A stretch of DNA of 56,039 nt from contig WION01000341.1 in assembly GCA_015039365.1 (NCBI GenBank), forward strand, positions 1-56,039. Reading direction: 5' to 3'. Below the pieces are notes generated by a model. The model saw nothing but the letters and a program-made list of their open reading frames with translations, had not been told where the DNA came from and made no database searches. Position numbers and translations under genes: made by a program. Below, piece by piece: positions 31,489 through 43,053 of the stretch (position 1 is its first letter; the number at the start of each line of letters is the position of its first letter). Origin of the DNA: Amanita rubescens (lineage: Eukaryota; Basidiomycota; Agaricomycetes; Agaricales; Amanitaceae).

Positions 31489-34423
31489 CTGCTAAGATAC
31501 AAGGCCAGCTCGTCGGCAGGCAATCTAGTCCTGGACGAGCCAGATACCGGACTGGGCCCACTGAGTAAATCGTCGAACATGTTGGTTGTCTTACGTGTTT
31601 CCTCCATGCGAAGCTGTGGATTGTCGATCTAGAATAGATGTTGTAGTTAAGCGAACAGCAGATTACTAAAACAGTCATGCTGTACATACCATAAACTCGT
31701 TTTCGTCGGAGATGACCGACGCCAGCGGATCCAAGTACTTTGACAATCCTGCTGTCACTAGCCTGCGCGCCTCGTCAATCCATTCCGTCTCCCACTGGAG
31801 CGACTGAAAGTACGAGAGTTTCAGCCGTGGATCCAAAACTGGTCGAGATTTTGGTCAGTACGAGTTATGACTATATGATTCATATACATACCCATCGCGA
31901 TGCGATACATTTCCGAGTGATCGGTCTTGGAGTAGTATCGGTTAAGTGTTTTCTTTCCGATGCGCATAGCAGCACGGATAGCCGGCGAGTATTGTTGTGA
32001 GACCATTGATGTCGCAAGATGTTGGTCTAGACGATCCATGGCTGGGATGACCGTAGTGAGGTTCGCCACCTTAGATCTTGAAAAAAATTCGGTGGCGTCG
32101 TTGAATATCTGTGTGGCGAGGGTGGTCAAAGAGGAACGGGGTTGGTTGTTACACTTACTTCGAGGATGTCGCGCAGTTGCTTGGCTAGCATCCATTCCCC
32201 TAGGTCCAGCTCGTAATCCCGTAGTCCCAATCCACGTTCGCCTGTGAGACTGTCAATGACAACCCGATAAGTAATAGCGAACTCGAGCATATGGTAAGTC
32301 GAGTTCCAGCGTGTGCGAACGTCCGTGGGCATATTTTTCTCTTTCAGTTGATGCACCTTGCAAAGTTCTCGCCATCGAGGCATAGATACGGTCGGTGAGT
32401 TCTTGAGCGCATAGGCTGTCTTACGGAGCTGCAGGAAGTAGCGTAAGCCTGGATTAGATACCCTTAGCCCAAGATAAGGCTGTGCGCGCCACGGTGGACC
32501 CACGTGGACACACAAACACCTACACACCTTTACTAACATACGTCTCGCAGGCATGACATCCTGCGCCAACAAATGCAGATCTCTCTCAGTCATACCCCTC
32601 CGCTCATCAATCCAGCCGTCATTGTCATCTTGCTGACGGTCTTCAAGTGGCTCCTCCTCGATTTCGATTTGCATCTCTTCAGCAAGCCCCTCGGCGAGTC
32701 GACGAAGCTGGGTAAGCTGTGCGCGCGCATCGGAATCATTATCATTCCCATCTGCTGACGTGGCTTCGGATCCAGCTGCTCCCATACCTTCAAGTTCTTT
32801 GACGGGAACATCAAACTGCGCAAGAACACTCTTTACGACCAGATTGATCACATGTGCGAAGCAACGGACCCGTGTGGCATCACCACCAAATGATGCCACT
32901 TTATCAGCCAAATCGTCCACCAGTACATCATTATTACTAGCATTGTCGCATGTCAGAGACAATATCTGACACGAAAAAACAGTGAGTTACAGTTCCAATC
33001 GTCTGCACTCTGAGCCGCTTACCTTATCGCTAATCCCGAATGTATCTAGAACCTTTGCAAACTGGGCCGCGAGCTCTGCACCAGTATGCCTCCGGGCGAC
33101 CTCGACAATATCCAGCAGCCATGAGTTCATGACCCCTTTGCTTGTATATTGGACGGTCACCGCCATGTATGCTCGCCGATTGGGAGATGTCCAACAATCC
33201 GTTCCGAAGTGCAACTTCCCTTCGTGTGTCTAATGGGTGCGTTTTTTTTATGAGGGTTAAATATGATGTCTGAACGTGATTCTGAACACAATGCACCTGT
33301 AGGTTTGCAGCTATCAGTTTCCGGCCAGCCAAGAACACCTGTCGTACATCCTGGGCAACCGTCGTCGGTGCCGGTATGTACTGCTGCGGCCGCCCGGTTT
33401 TCATATTCAGGTGGTACCCAGGATCCTTGACTAACTCGAAGGGCCGTTTACTCTCGCACATCCAGCGGACGTGATTGGCGCGCACTTCATGATTACTTGC
33501 TTGCCTCGTGGAGTACGTAACCTTTCCTTGAGCTACACGTTCAAATGCGGCCGTAATTGAACCGCTACGTCGCAGGTTAAGCTTGTCCTTCATCACGCTG
33601 CGTGCCACCCTCAAGTCCTTCACCTTCATTGCAGAAGAGATAGCGTCTTCACCAAAGCATTTGCTCGCATGAGCAATGAGATTGGAAGTTGATGATTTAT
33701 CGGAAGTGCGCATGTTTCTTTTGACGATGTGGCCTCCTGTAGTGATGCACTCCTTGGCTGCGCATCGGAAGACTTGGAGCCGCTTGTCGTCTTCAACTTT
33801 GAACACGGGGGGCAGGTAGAATACGTAGACAGGTGATCTATATGTTTTATACAGCTCGTCTTTGGAGTTACTGATCAATTTCCATTTGCAGGGAGTGATG
33901 GTAGGCTCACCGAGAGTTTCCTGAGAGTCTACGAGTACTTTCTTGCTGTTACCCCCGTTATCGGTTGCTTGATCTGGATTAGAGGTGTTGGGAGGGCCAT
34001 CCAGAACCTCTAAATCGTAGTTATCATCTTCATCACTGTTATCGTTGGCATCGGTTGGGGTCCCAGGCCGCGTCACAGGTGTAGACATCTCAGAAGTTAA
34101 TGTCTCGGATGTTGACTGCGCTTGTTGACGCTCGGTCTGGGCATCCTTCAACCTCTTGGTGAAGGCTTCAGTGCTCTGTTCGAACCTTGAGGTGGCCTTG
34201 CGCTTGCGGCCCTCCTTGGTTGTGTCCATGGCAGATGAATATGTGTAAAATTTTCGTGTATTTTATTGTTATGGAAGTACACTATATATTTCTCCCAGGG
34301 GTAAGAAGGGTGACCACCTATAGGGAGGGGTTATGAAGGGTTGGCAAGGGCCAACCCTCACCCTCACCCTCTGCAAAACCCTTGGAAAAACCCTAGGGTT
34401 TCCTGTACCCTTACTGATCTCTA

Positions 34424-34431
34424 TTCATATG
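34424..34431. repeat. Target site duplication of the hAT element, right
   Basis: TTCATATG, identical to 29293-29300. It lies in the ankyrin coding sequence of the host gene. Confidence 0.9.
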
Positions 34432-36989
34432 TCCATTGGATGCTGCTCCCTCCAGAGCTTCCATACACTCCACACTGCTTATTGGCTGTGACATCAGCTG
34501 TTTAGCTGTTTCAATCAAGCCATGTAGGGCAGCAATTTGAATATAATTTGGATATATCATTCTTACAAAGTTATAGTCCCAGTCATAGTTGTAAGCATGG
34601 ACCCAATATGTCAAGTTTTGAGATTCAAACAGGTTCAAGATTTGTTTCATTACAGCTGACTCTTGTTTACATGCTAATATATGCTTTGGCCAAAAATATG
34701 CAGCATATTGGAGCAAAGACTTCTCAAATCTTACTGCAGATGTGTCATTGCCATCAGGGGGAATCACCTGCCTCCTTTGCAATATGTATGTTAGGCTGCA
34801 TTGTCCAATAAAATAGTGGCCAAAGCAAGGATCCACTTCCACAGATGAGCTTATCTTTCTTTTGTCACTCTGAAAATATTCTTTGACAGATGCATGTGCA
34901 AACTGAACAGTTTCATCCTCCATCTTGGTGACAAGGCTTGAACAAATCTTGAGCACATCATCAGGATAATGCAACTTTGCATCCACATCAAATTGCTGGC
35001 TTTCCACATCAAATTCAAGAATTATGGCCAATTCCTCTATATGTATTGGCCTTTCAGAGAATGTGAGCCATAGAAGTAGCTTCATGGCATTCATTGCATC
35101 TGCTTCTTCAATTCTGGTCAGAATCTGGTCATATATGGAATTCAATGTGGTAGGGATCCCATTAAGCTTTTGTCTCAACATGCTGTCACTTTTGCTGCAA
35201 TGTTTTAGTTCTTCCAATTGACAGGCAACCCATCTAAACCTATTATAATTATTTCATGATCCAGCATCTGACAGGTGATGGAGCCATACTCACATCCCTT
35301 TTCCCTTCTCTATAAGAGTAACTTTGATAAGCTCCTTGGCATGTGGGTTCCATGTTTTGAGCTCAGTTGCATAAAACAGCATATGATCAATATACTTTGC
35401 AATGTCCTGATTTACTGGCATGGAAGTGAGATCCAGTTCAGTGGGCATTGCTTGCCTCAAAGAGTTGACAATTGGCAATTCCTTCCTGCTTGTGACAAGG
35501 AGGTGGCAACTCCTGATGCCCCACCTATTAATGAGTTTCACAAGGTCAAGTACTTCCTCCACATTGGCACATTCATCAAGTGCATCAATGAATAAGTAGA
35601 CATCCTGAAATCCAGACAAGTAGGATCTCAACACTTCATATAAGTCATGATCTGATGGTTTTTGGCACCCATTGTTGCATTTTTGAAATAAGTCATTGAG
35701 TACTTCTTGGTTCTGGGGAGTAAAAAGGGTGAAAACTAATGAGCAAAGGAGACCTCTTGCAGTTCTTTTGTTCATGTCTGAAACATCACAAAAGAAGTAA
35801 GCTAAACTGGAATATTTGTTGTCAGTCTGTTGTTTAATGGCTTTTATCAAGGTTGAACTTTGGAGATGTCACAGTTAAATGGTAGGTAGCAAACAAAATG
35901 CAATAACTTCTCACCAGAGAATAGTCTTTCCTGAGCCAGCTACAGAAATGCTTAATTAAAGTACTGAAACCTGATGCTGTACTTACAGATACCATGAATC
36001 CACAAGAATGAGTTATCTCTCTGTTTCCATTCCAAATAGGTAGGACTGTTGAGAAGCCATGACCCAGTGTCGTCCAAGTGATTCTTAAGTGCATTATTGA
36101 AATTGGTGGATGGATCAGGTGGTGTCAGCCACTGCTTATACTTATCTAGATCACAGTTGGCTTAATTCATAGCACATGTAGGTAATTTATGGTGAGATTT
36201 ACCAATGCTTGTTTCATGGCTGGCTAGAGTCAACACCTGAGTCAGAAACACTGTCCTGTCTTGAAATATTTATTGTACACACTAATGATCTGATTTGCTG
36301 CAATTATAGTGCACTTGTTCAACTTGATGGGACCCTGGGCATGGCCTAAAATATGGACACTAGCAAGCAGGTGGAGGTTTTTAAACTGGATAATCATTGT
36401 CGTGACTGTGCATACCCAGCTTGAATATTATTTCCAGTGGATGATGATTGTCTGCTAAGATTTTTATATTTGAGCATGGACTATGGGGATCCATCACACC
36501 TGTGCCCCTGAGCTGTGTCCACTTCCATATCCCACTCCTGAGTGATAGTGGAACTTGGCTGCATATGCATGTCATTCACTTTCACCCTCTTCATCTCACT
36601 TTGAGTCTCAGTGTCGGCCTGGGAGTTGACTGATAGTGCACGTTTGTAACCACTCATTGTGAGAGGATGCGATTGCGAGAGGCAGACGAGCGTGAGGCAG
36701 TGCTTGGGTGATCTTGCCGCTGATGTGAGTTTCTCTCACGCCGAGTCCGGATTGACACTCCGATTTATTTACCACGCCAGTTCTGCTCCTCCTCCTAGTC
36801 GACGGCATCCAGGAGGGCACGGAGTGTTAAAAGGCTCTCCAGACGAGCATCTCTCGTGTCATGGACACCATTCTGTTATGATGGGCAATCATCGTCGTCC
36901 CTCTCCGCTCTATTGCTACGATACGTTGGACCGATTCGCGTCGCAATCATACCTAATCTCGGTCTGCTAGCGAGCATCTCTCTTCGGCC

Positions 36990-38650
36990 TCCCCTAAGCT
37001 CATTCTACTGGCCCCTGTGATCACGAGGACGTCTGACCACTCCCAACCAGCATCACATGCAGAACCCGCCGTGTGATAGTGTCATCCTGTCCACATCAGG
37101 TTCCTTCCTCCCTTTTCCATATCCATAGCAGTCGTAGCGCGCCGTCATTCAGTGGCGAGAGTCGGGACATCCTGGGCACCCAAATTGTCCAGTATTTGCT
37201 TCTCTTACAAGTGAGGAGAAGCTGTTCATCAGGCAGCTCATATTTGTCGGTGATGGTGGCAGGGAGAGGACAAAAGATCTTCAGGCCGGCGTTAGTGGGT
37301 TCGAGGTATGCTGGACTTTTTCCTGCATCTATTCGCGTGGTGTTGATGACGTGGCACTAGTATAACTTCATCGCAGAACAATTTCCCCGCCATTATTAAC
37401 CGAAGTGCACCTCTGGCTCTACTTGGACCCGTCCGCCAAACGGATCAAGTGATAAAGCCCGTACGCATCTCGAGCTGCCGGATCTGGCACATCGTAACAA
37501 GTCTCTTTTCCGTATCCATCCGTCTAGCCCCCTTCCTCTCTCTCTATGCCTTCACTCTTCAACCGCCAAACTCGTCACATCTCTTATACTCCAGATATTT
37601 CTGTGGAAACTTTACGGGTGTGGAGATCGAACCGGTTCTGCGAACGCGGGATCAACGCAAACCCAGCTCCAACATGGTCGCGACATGCACCAAAGCCTGT
37701 ATCAGGCGGTTCATTTTCGTAAGCCAAGCTGGATGCCTTTTCAACTAAGAAGCATGTGGACTAACGCCCGGTGCTGTTGGTCATTTGTCCCCGGCTTTTC
37801 AACGTGGACGAGGACCAGAAGGAAGAATGGAAAGTTAAGATACATTTCTACTTGGGACACTGGCGGAGCATCTACGGCGTCCGACAGAAGAGCGTGCAGT
37901 GGATGACGTGAGCGAGGGCGGGATGGGAAATTCGATATCGTGAGTCCATCCTTTCGAATAACGACGCATTTGGTGTTCTAATTACCGCATGGCACGATCA
38001 GTCACGTCCTTCAAGCTTTGAAGCGCATATATGCAATTCCATTAGTAGCGTTCAACAATACAGCTTTAAGCTGTTCTCTCTTCAACGTGTACCCAACACC
38101 GCCGCTTGCCACACCTTCCTCGTTGTCTGTACCGTATATGTCCAAGACGGAAACCGAAGCCCAATATGAAAAAGCCTACCCACAAGCCTTTGTCGTTCAT
38201 CTTGCCAATGCGTGGCCTGGGTCAGCATGGGGACAGTTTTTTGTCGGGGACGCCGTGTTCTTTAGCTTTATGATAGCCCAGAAAACATGGGCCGCGTCGC
38301 CGGATAGATCCGAGAATACTCAAGCGAGCATCAGATTCAGAGAATGCGAAGTGGATGCGGTCCCGCAAGGATAGTTTTTTTCGACAATGTTGGGTTGAAC
38401 TTGGAAGTTGGAAAAGATACGGGGCGAGGAGTGTGTGGCATTGTTCGATCCCACGGATTGCCCGGGCCATGCGACGGCGAAGCGTGGATCTAATAAACGA
38501 CCGGCGAGAGTATTTGTGTTGTAGTTTATACGTGTGGAAGAAAAAGTGTTCGGTCGGCCCGGATCCCGATTCGTATGAACACGATCTCGTCGCAACCAAC
38601 ATAGGCACGTCGTCATGCATGCAACGCGCATAATGAGCACAAATGGAACA
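36990..38650 (+). repeat. R repeat, copy 2 (most diverged)
   Basis: Similar in order to copies 1 and 3: a start block near 37030-37070, a GTAGCGCGCC..TTCAGTGGC block near 37135, then LTSEEKLFIRQLIF (37205-37240), the donor GTATGCTGG, the PVRQTDQVIKPVRISS block (37430-37470), and FNVDEDQKEEWKVKIHFYLG (37795-37860), which has the longest frame of any copy for this part. A further frame at 38018-38374 contains MSKTETEAQYEKAYPQAF. Still no continuous gene, family unknown. Confidence 0.5.
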
Positions 38651-38689
38651 CCCTCTACCCGCAATCGCAACATACATTTGTTTACAGCA

Positions 38690-40430
38690 TCACCCCAGAT
38701 CCTTCCTCTCCCTCTGCGCCATCCGCTTTTACCAACGTGCTAAGGTTTAAACCGAATCTTAATCTGAACAACGCCGGTAGCCCAGCAAGCGAACAACACA
38801 AGCCCCGTGCCTTCTGCTAGTAGCGCTCACCACACTCTTCAACCTCCCACCCAGTTCCCAAACGTCGTCACCAGCGTTCTTCCCAACACAGCACCTCTAT
38901 CTCATTCGCACCGTCTCATTCCGGGCGGCCTTCCAGTACCCGGCTGGTCCCTCACCAGCCGTCCCTCCCAACTCGGGCGCCGGTGCAACTCACGGCACTC
39001 CTTCTGCATCCAACTCATCCCGCACGGGCTGGTCCACGGACACTTCTAGAATGTGACTCGTCGCCATCAACGCTCTAGGCACCAATAACGTTCAAATCCA
39101 AAGTCGTCCCTGGCGCCCACGTGGAGACTTACGTCGAGAAACGATATCAAGTCGTCCAGTGTCACGTTTTCGAACGCGTTAGATTGATTCCTGCGAATCA
39201 GGAGACCGTTTCAACTTGAGGATGGGGATATTTTGCAACTAGGTGTTCATTATCAAGGTGGATTTATAAGAGTGTAGATCAGAGTAGAGATTGGACGGGA
39301 ATGACAGGCCAACGCGAAGGCTTTCAAGTGCGACGTTTTTTTAACCTTTTTTCTCCCGTTCCGACGATTATGCGGGTTTGAAAAACGTGAAGAACTTCGC
39401 GACCGTTGTTAGCCCTGTGGCGCCTCTATCTATACCCGGTTCCAATACCAAAGGCAGCCCGGACAAAGTTCCAAATTCCAAATTGTCATATGTACGAACT
39501 TTACTTTCTTACTACGCCGAATCGATTTGACCCGCCACATGACAGACGTCTATTTGCCCAAGCGCTCTTCGTCGCCCCTATACAAGTGCATCAAACCGCT
39601 TATGGAAGCCCATCACCCCGCCCTTTCTTGTTCCGTTTGTCGAACGGACGCAGATCTCGAGGGGAACGTTGAAGCAGAACCAACCGATCTTGACGCCGAC
39701 GCCGATGGCCCTTCTAGCGGGGCTAACAACAAAGAATTAGACGCAGCCAACCAATCGGACAACGCAGGTGTGGCCACCGCAGCCCCGACATCAATATCTC
39801 GCCCTACTGACTCTGCTCAACGTCACCATGATGAGCGACGACTCATTTAATGCACCACCTTCTCGCCCTGCTCTAGTACCCGCACCAGCATCTATGCCCG
39901 TAACCTCCGACCGGTTTCTTTCGATAACGTAACGAGAGCAGTTGCATCTGTCCGTTGATAGAGACCGCGAAGCGGATGGAGAGATGGAAGTCAAGCTCGA
40001 TTCCGTCCGGACAGTGGTCCTTACTTCTTGACGTGCTCAAAGAGCAAGAACAGGAGGGGAGCTTCGAGGGCGAGAGAACGCGCAAGAAGGGATTTCGGGG
40101 ATGGGCAATATATCTGGCCCATCTGTGGCGGCCACGTACCACAAGACCGTCTCATGTGTAGATAAAGTTGACGAAGTTGAGATGGGGGATGTAGTAGAGT
40201 AAGTTCTTCCCTTCCATGGCCTTTCTTTCGAAATTCCCTTATCAAATCCTCTTCATCGATGTTTCACTCCTTCCCATTTTCTTTTAAACCTACGTACACC
40301 TCAAGTCATACCATTTACTGACCCACACATGCTCTCCCTAATAGATACGACGGTCCAGAAGAAGACTTGGCGATGGACAAAGAACACAACCACTGTATCG
40401 CTGTAGGTATCATCACTGCAACGGTGTAGC
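38690..40430 (+). pseudogene. FHA-RING (Dma-type) gene, second copy, heavily degraded
   Basis: Same order as the 25.4 kb copy. FHA remnants at 39090-39300 are frameshifted. RING remnants at 39560-39660 read YKCIKPLMEAHHPALSCSVC, then RTDADLEG, but the region that should hold the first zinc ligands is deleted. Tail block A is at 39740-39930 and block B at 39950-40200; an intron (40199-40344) and a last exon follow, ending VGIITATV at about 40429. It lies between R copy 2 and NACHT-ankyrin copy 2. Confidence 0.65.
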
Positions 40431-40700
40431 TGAACTTGGTACAGAACTTGGTGGGAGTACAGGTCCTGAAGGGTCAATAAGTGGTGGCAATAATAAATTA
40501 CGGATAATGAATGGCATGAGTATATGTATATACATCTCTAGCATCTTACCTTTTTCCCTTTTTAATCAGAGTCTTTTCTTGGTTGTCTGTTGTGGTTGCA
40601 CTTAATATTGTATCCTTTTATTGATTCAGACATACATAGAAGTTACTAGGCAGGGGTACATGGACTATGTTATACATGAACAGAAAGGGAAACATAAATT

Positions 40701-43022
40701 TCAATCATCTGGATCAGTATTCTGTATCATTGAGTCACTATCACTATCCATTGAATCACTATCATCTGAAGCAATGTCATACTCATTTCTCAGGTATGAA
40801 GTATCATCTATTGGGCCCAAGTACTTGGCACCATGTGCTAGAAGTAGTTGGACAATCTCTGTATCATAAAAATCACTGTTTGCTGCAGCAGAAAGTGCAC
40901 TGCCATGTTTTTCTCCCTGAATACTAACATCAGCTCCACTTTGAAGGAGCATCTCCACAATGCCCCTGTTGCCACCTGATGCAGCCCTGATAAGAGCAGA
41001 TTCATGTCTTTTATTACAGAAGTTAACATCAGCACCTTGTGAAAGCAGCTTCTCAACAATTGACTTGTGACTGTCAAGTTCCCGACTTGATGCAGAAATG
41101 AGAGCAGAACCACAATGTTCCCCACCACATAAGTTGACATCAGCCCCCCATTCAAGGAGTAGCTCAACAATTGGCTTGTGACCCTGAAATGATGCTGCCA
41201 TGAGGGCAGAACCACCATCTCTGCAACGTAAGTTGACATCAGCCCCCCATTTAAGGAGTAGTTCAACAATTGGCTTGTGATCCCCAAATGATGCAGCAGT
41301 GAGAGCAGAACTTCCAGTCAGCATATTCACATTGGCTCCCCATTCAAGGAGCAGTTGGACAGTATCCTTTTTGCCATGAAAAGATGCAGTTTGTAGTGCA
41401 GTGCCCCCGGGCCAGCGGTATCCTCCAATTATATTCACATTGGCTCCCTTTTCAAGGAGCAACCTAACAATATCTTCTGAAGCATACTCTGATGCAACAT
41501 GCAGTGGAATATGGCTATGTTGCACCCCATCTTCATTTACTATATATTCTTCCTCATTAGCATCTACTCCTTCACCCAAAATTTGATTTACTATATATGC
41601 TCCCTCATTAACATCTACTCCTTCATCCAAAAGTTGCTCAACAAGATTTCTGTTTCCACATTTACATGCAACTATAAGAGCCTCAGCAGCATAACCACTA
41701 TGGACACTTGTACTTGCTCCATGTTGAAGCAACAGCTCAACAATTTCATTGTAGTCCTCTGACATTGCAGCCCAAATGGCATAGCCATAACTTCCTCCCT
41801 GCACATTTACATCTGCTCCATTGTCAATAAGTAATTGGGTAATATTTTTAAAACCCTCAAGTGATGCAGCATGCAGGGGACTTTGTCCATCTTTTCCCTG
41901 AATATTTGGATCTGCTCCCCATTCGAGTAGAAGCCTAACTACTCCCTCATGGCCTGCATGTGCTGCAGCACATAATGCATCACTCATGTGTCTTCCATAC
42001 ACATTCATATTTATGCTGCTGTCAAGCAGTAGCTCAACAATGCCTATATGCCCTTCTGCTGATGCAGAGATAACTGCATTAGCTTTTGCCTCCAGGTCAG
42101 CTCCATGCTTCAGAACTGTTTTAACAATGCCCTTATGACCAAAGTGGGCTGCACCATATAAAGCTTCTGCAAGCAATTCCTGCCTGTGCATCTCATATGA
42201 TATTCTTTCATGCCTCAATGATATCAATGGTGCACTAGTCTTGGAAAGATTTGCTTTTGACAATAAAAGGTCAACAATAGCCCTATGGCCTGCTGCTGCT
42301 GCCCACCATGCAGCCTTAAGAATCAGTTTCTTCCTTTTCTTCTCATCTGACTCTGTTTCAAGCAACAGTGAAACTAACTCAATATGACCACCATCTGCTG
42401 CATTTGTCACAGCACCTTTTATTCTCAAATTTGGACCACTGCAATAAATAAGCAGTTTAACAGTTTCTATGTTTCCAGCAGATATTGCTATTCGGATAGC
42501 CCTATTTATGCATTTTTGAAGTACATCACTGTGTTTTCCATGTTCACACAATAGCCTAACAACTTGGTTTTCACCTCTCCTTGATGCTCCTTCAAGAGCA
42601 TTACAATACAAATCACTTTCAACATTAATCTTTCCTTTCTTAAGTAGCAGCACCACCATGTTGATATGCCCATTGGATGCTGCTCCATTTAGAGCCTCCA
42701 TCCACCCTGCACTGTTTACTGGCTGTAACATCAACTGTTTAGCTGTTTCAATTAAGCCATGTAGAGCGGCAATTTGAAGATAATTTGGATATATCATATC
42801 CCTGTCGCTATATATATAGTGTCGTCTTCTGTAGTGATAGACATAGTTGTGGGCATTGACCCAATATGTCAAGCTCTGAGATTCAAACAGGCTAATTATT
42901 TGCTTCATAACAGCTGACTCTTGCTTGCATGCTAAGATGTGCTTTGGCCAAAAACATGCTGCATATCGGAGCAAAGACTTCTCAAATCTTATTGAAGTTA
43001 AAGGAGGTGTATCATCATCATT

Positions 43023-43053
<31 letters not shown>

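Larger units (their letters stand above)
29503..34229 (-). pseudogene. hAT transposase, interrupted by a nested element
   Basis: DDE/RNase-H-fold transposase. Exons about 34229-33297, 33229-33023, 32965-32528, 32428-32159, 32108-31892, 31838-31690, 31628 to the nested element, its continuation from 29904, and 29729-29503. Domains: Lys-rich N-terminus; BED-like zinc finger (FRCAAKEC, then LIAHASKCF); FGTDCWTSPNRRAY with the first catalytic Asp; LTCDNASNND with the second; RCFAHVINLVVK; TRWNSTYHML; LDPRLKLSYFQ; and the C-terminal dimerisation region ELALYLSS, then DPLKWWREH, YPRLAAMASDYLSVP and DVERVFSRGR, ending DDGWDDIA. Apart from the nested insertion between LSS and GVEYL I saw no stop or frameshift, so the element was probably autonomous until recently. 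Confidence 0.9.
29301..34423 (-). mobile_element. hAT DNA transposon, 5123 bp
   Basis: Terminal inverted repeats start TAGAGATCAGTA on the left; the right end reads as TAGAGATCAGTAAGGGTA in reverse complement. They are flanked by identical 8-bp duplications, and TAGAG fits the hAT terminal consensus. Subterminal regions (29310-29480 and 34280-34410) are full of GGGTA/TACCC and AGGGT words on both strands, likely transposase-binding arrays. It encodes one transposase on the minus strand and contains a nested element (29913-31488). The insertion is in the ankyrin coding part of NACHT-ankyrin copy 1. Perfect duplications suggest a recent insertion. Confidence 0.92.
27578..36657 (-). pseudogene. 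NACHT-ankyrin (STAND, NLR-like) protein, copy 1, split by a transposon
   Basis: Intracellular signalling ATPase family of fungi. Exon layout matches copy 2: ATG at 36657, short exons, then HAGSGKTIL (Walker A, near 35925), VYLFIDALDEC (Walker B, near 35600), a winged-helix-like region starting MFRWVACQLEELKHC (35225), and ankyrin repeats. At 34424 the ankyrin frame (ASNGHM) is cut by the hAT element and resumes at 29300 as KMVTLLLEKG. The repeats then run to 28060, where a two-base loss in a G-run shifts the frame; a second frame carries the last repeats to a stop at 27578. Both NTP-binding motifs are canonical, unlike copy 2. The last repeats are nearly identical to each other in DNA. The N-terminal segment (QPSSTITQEWDMEVD, then VHILGHAQG) has no known effector domain. 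It shares promoter-proximal sequence with copy 2 (36659-36740 and 44961-45040). Confidence 0.85.
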
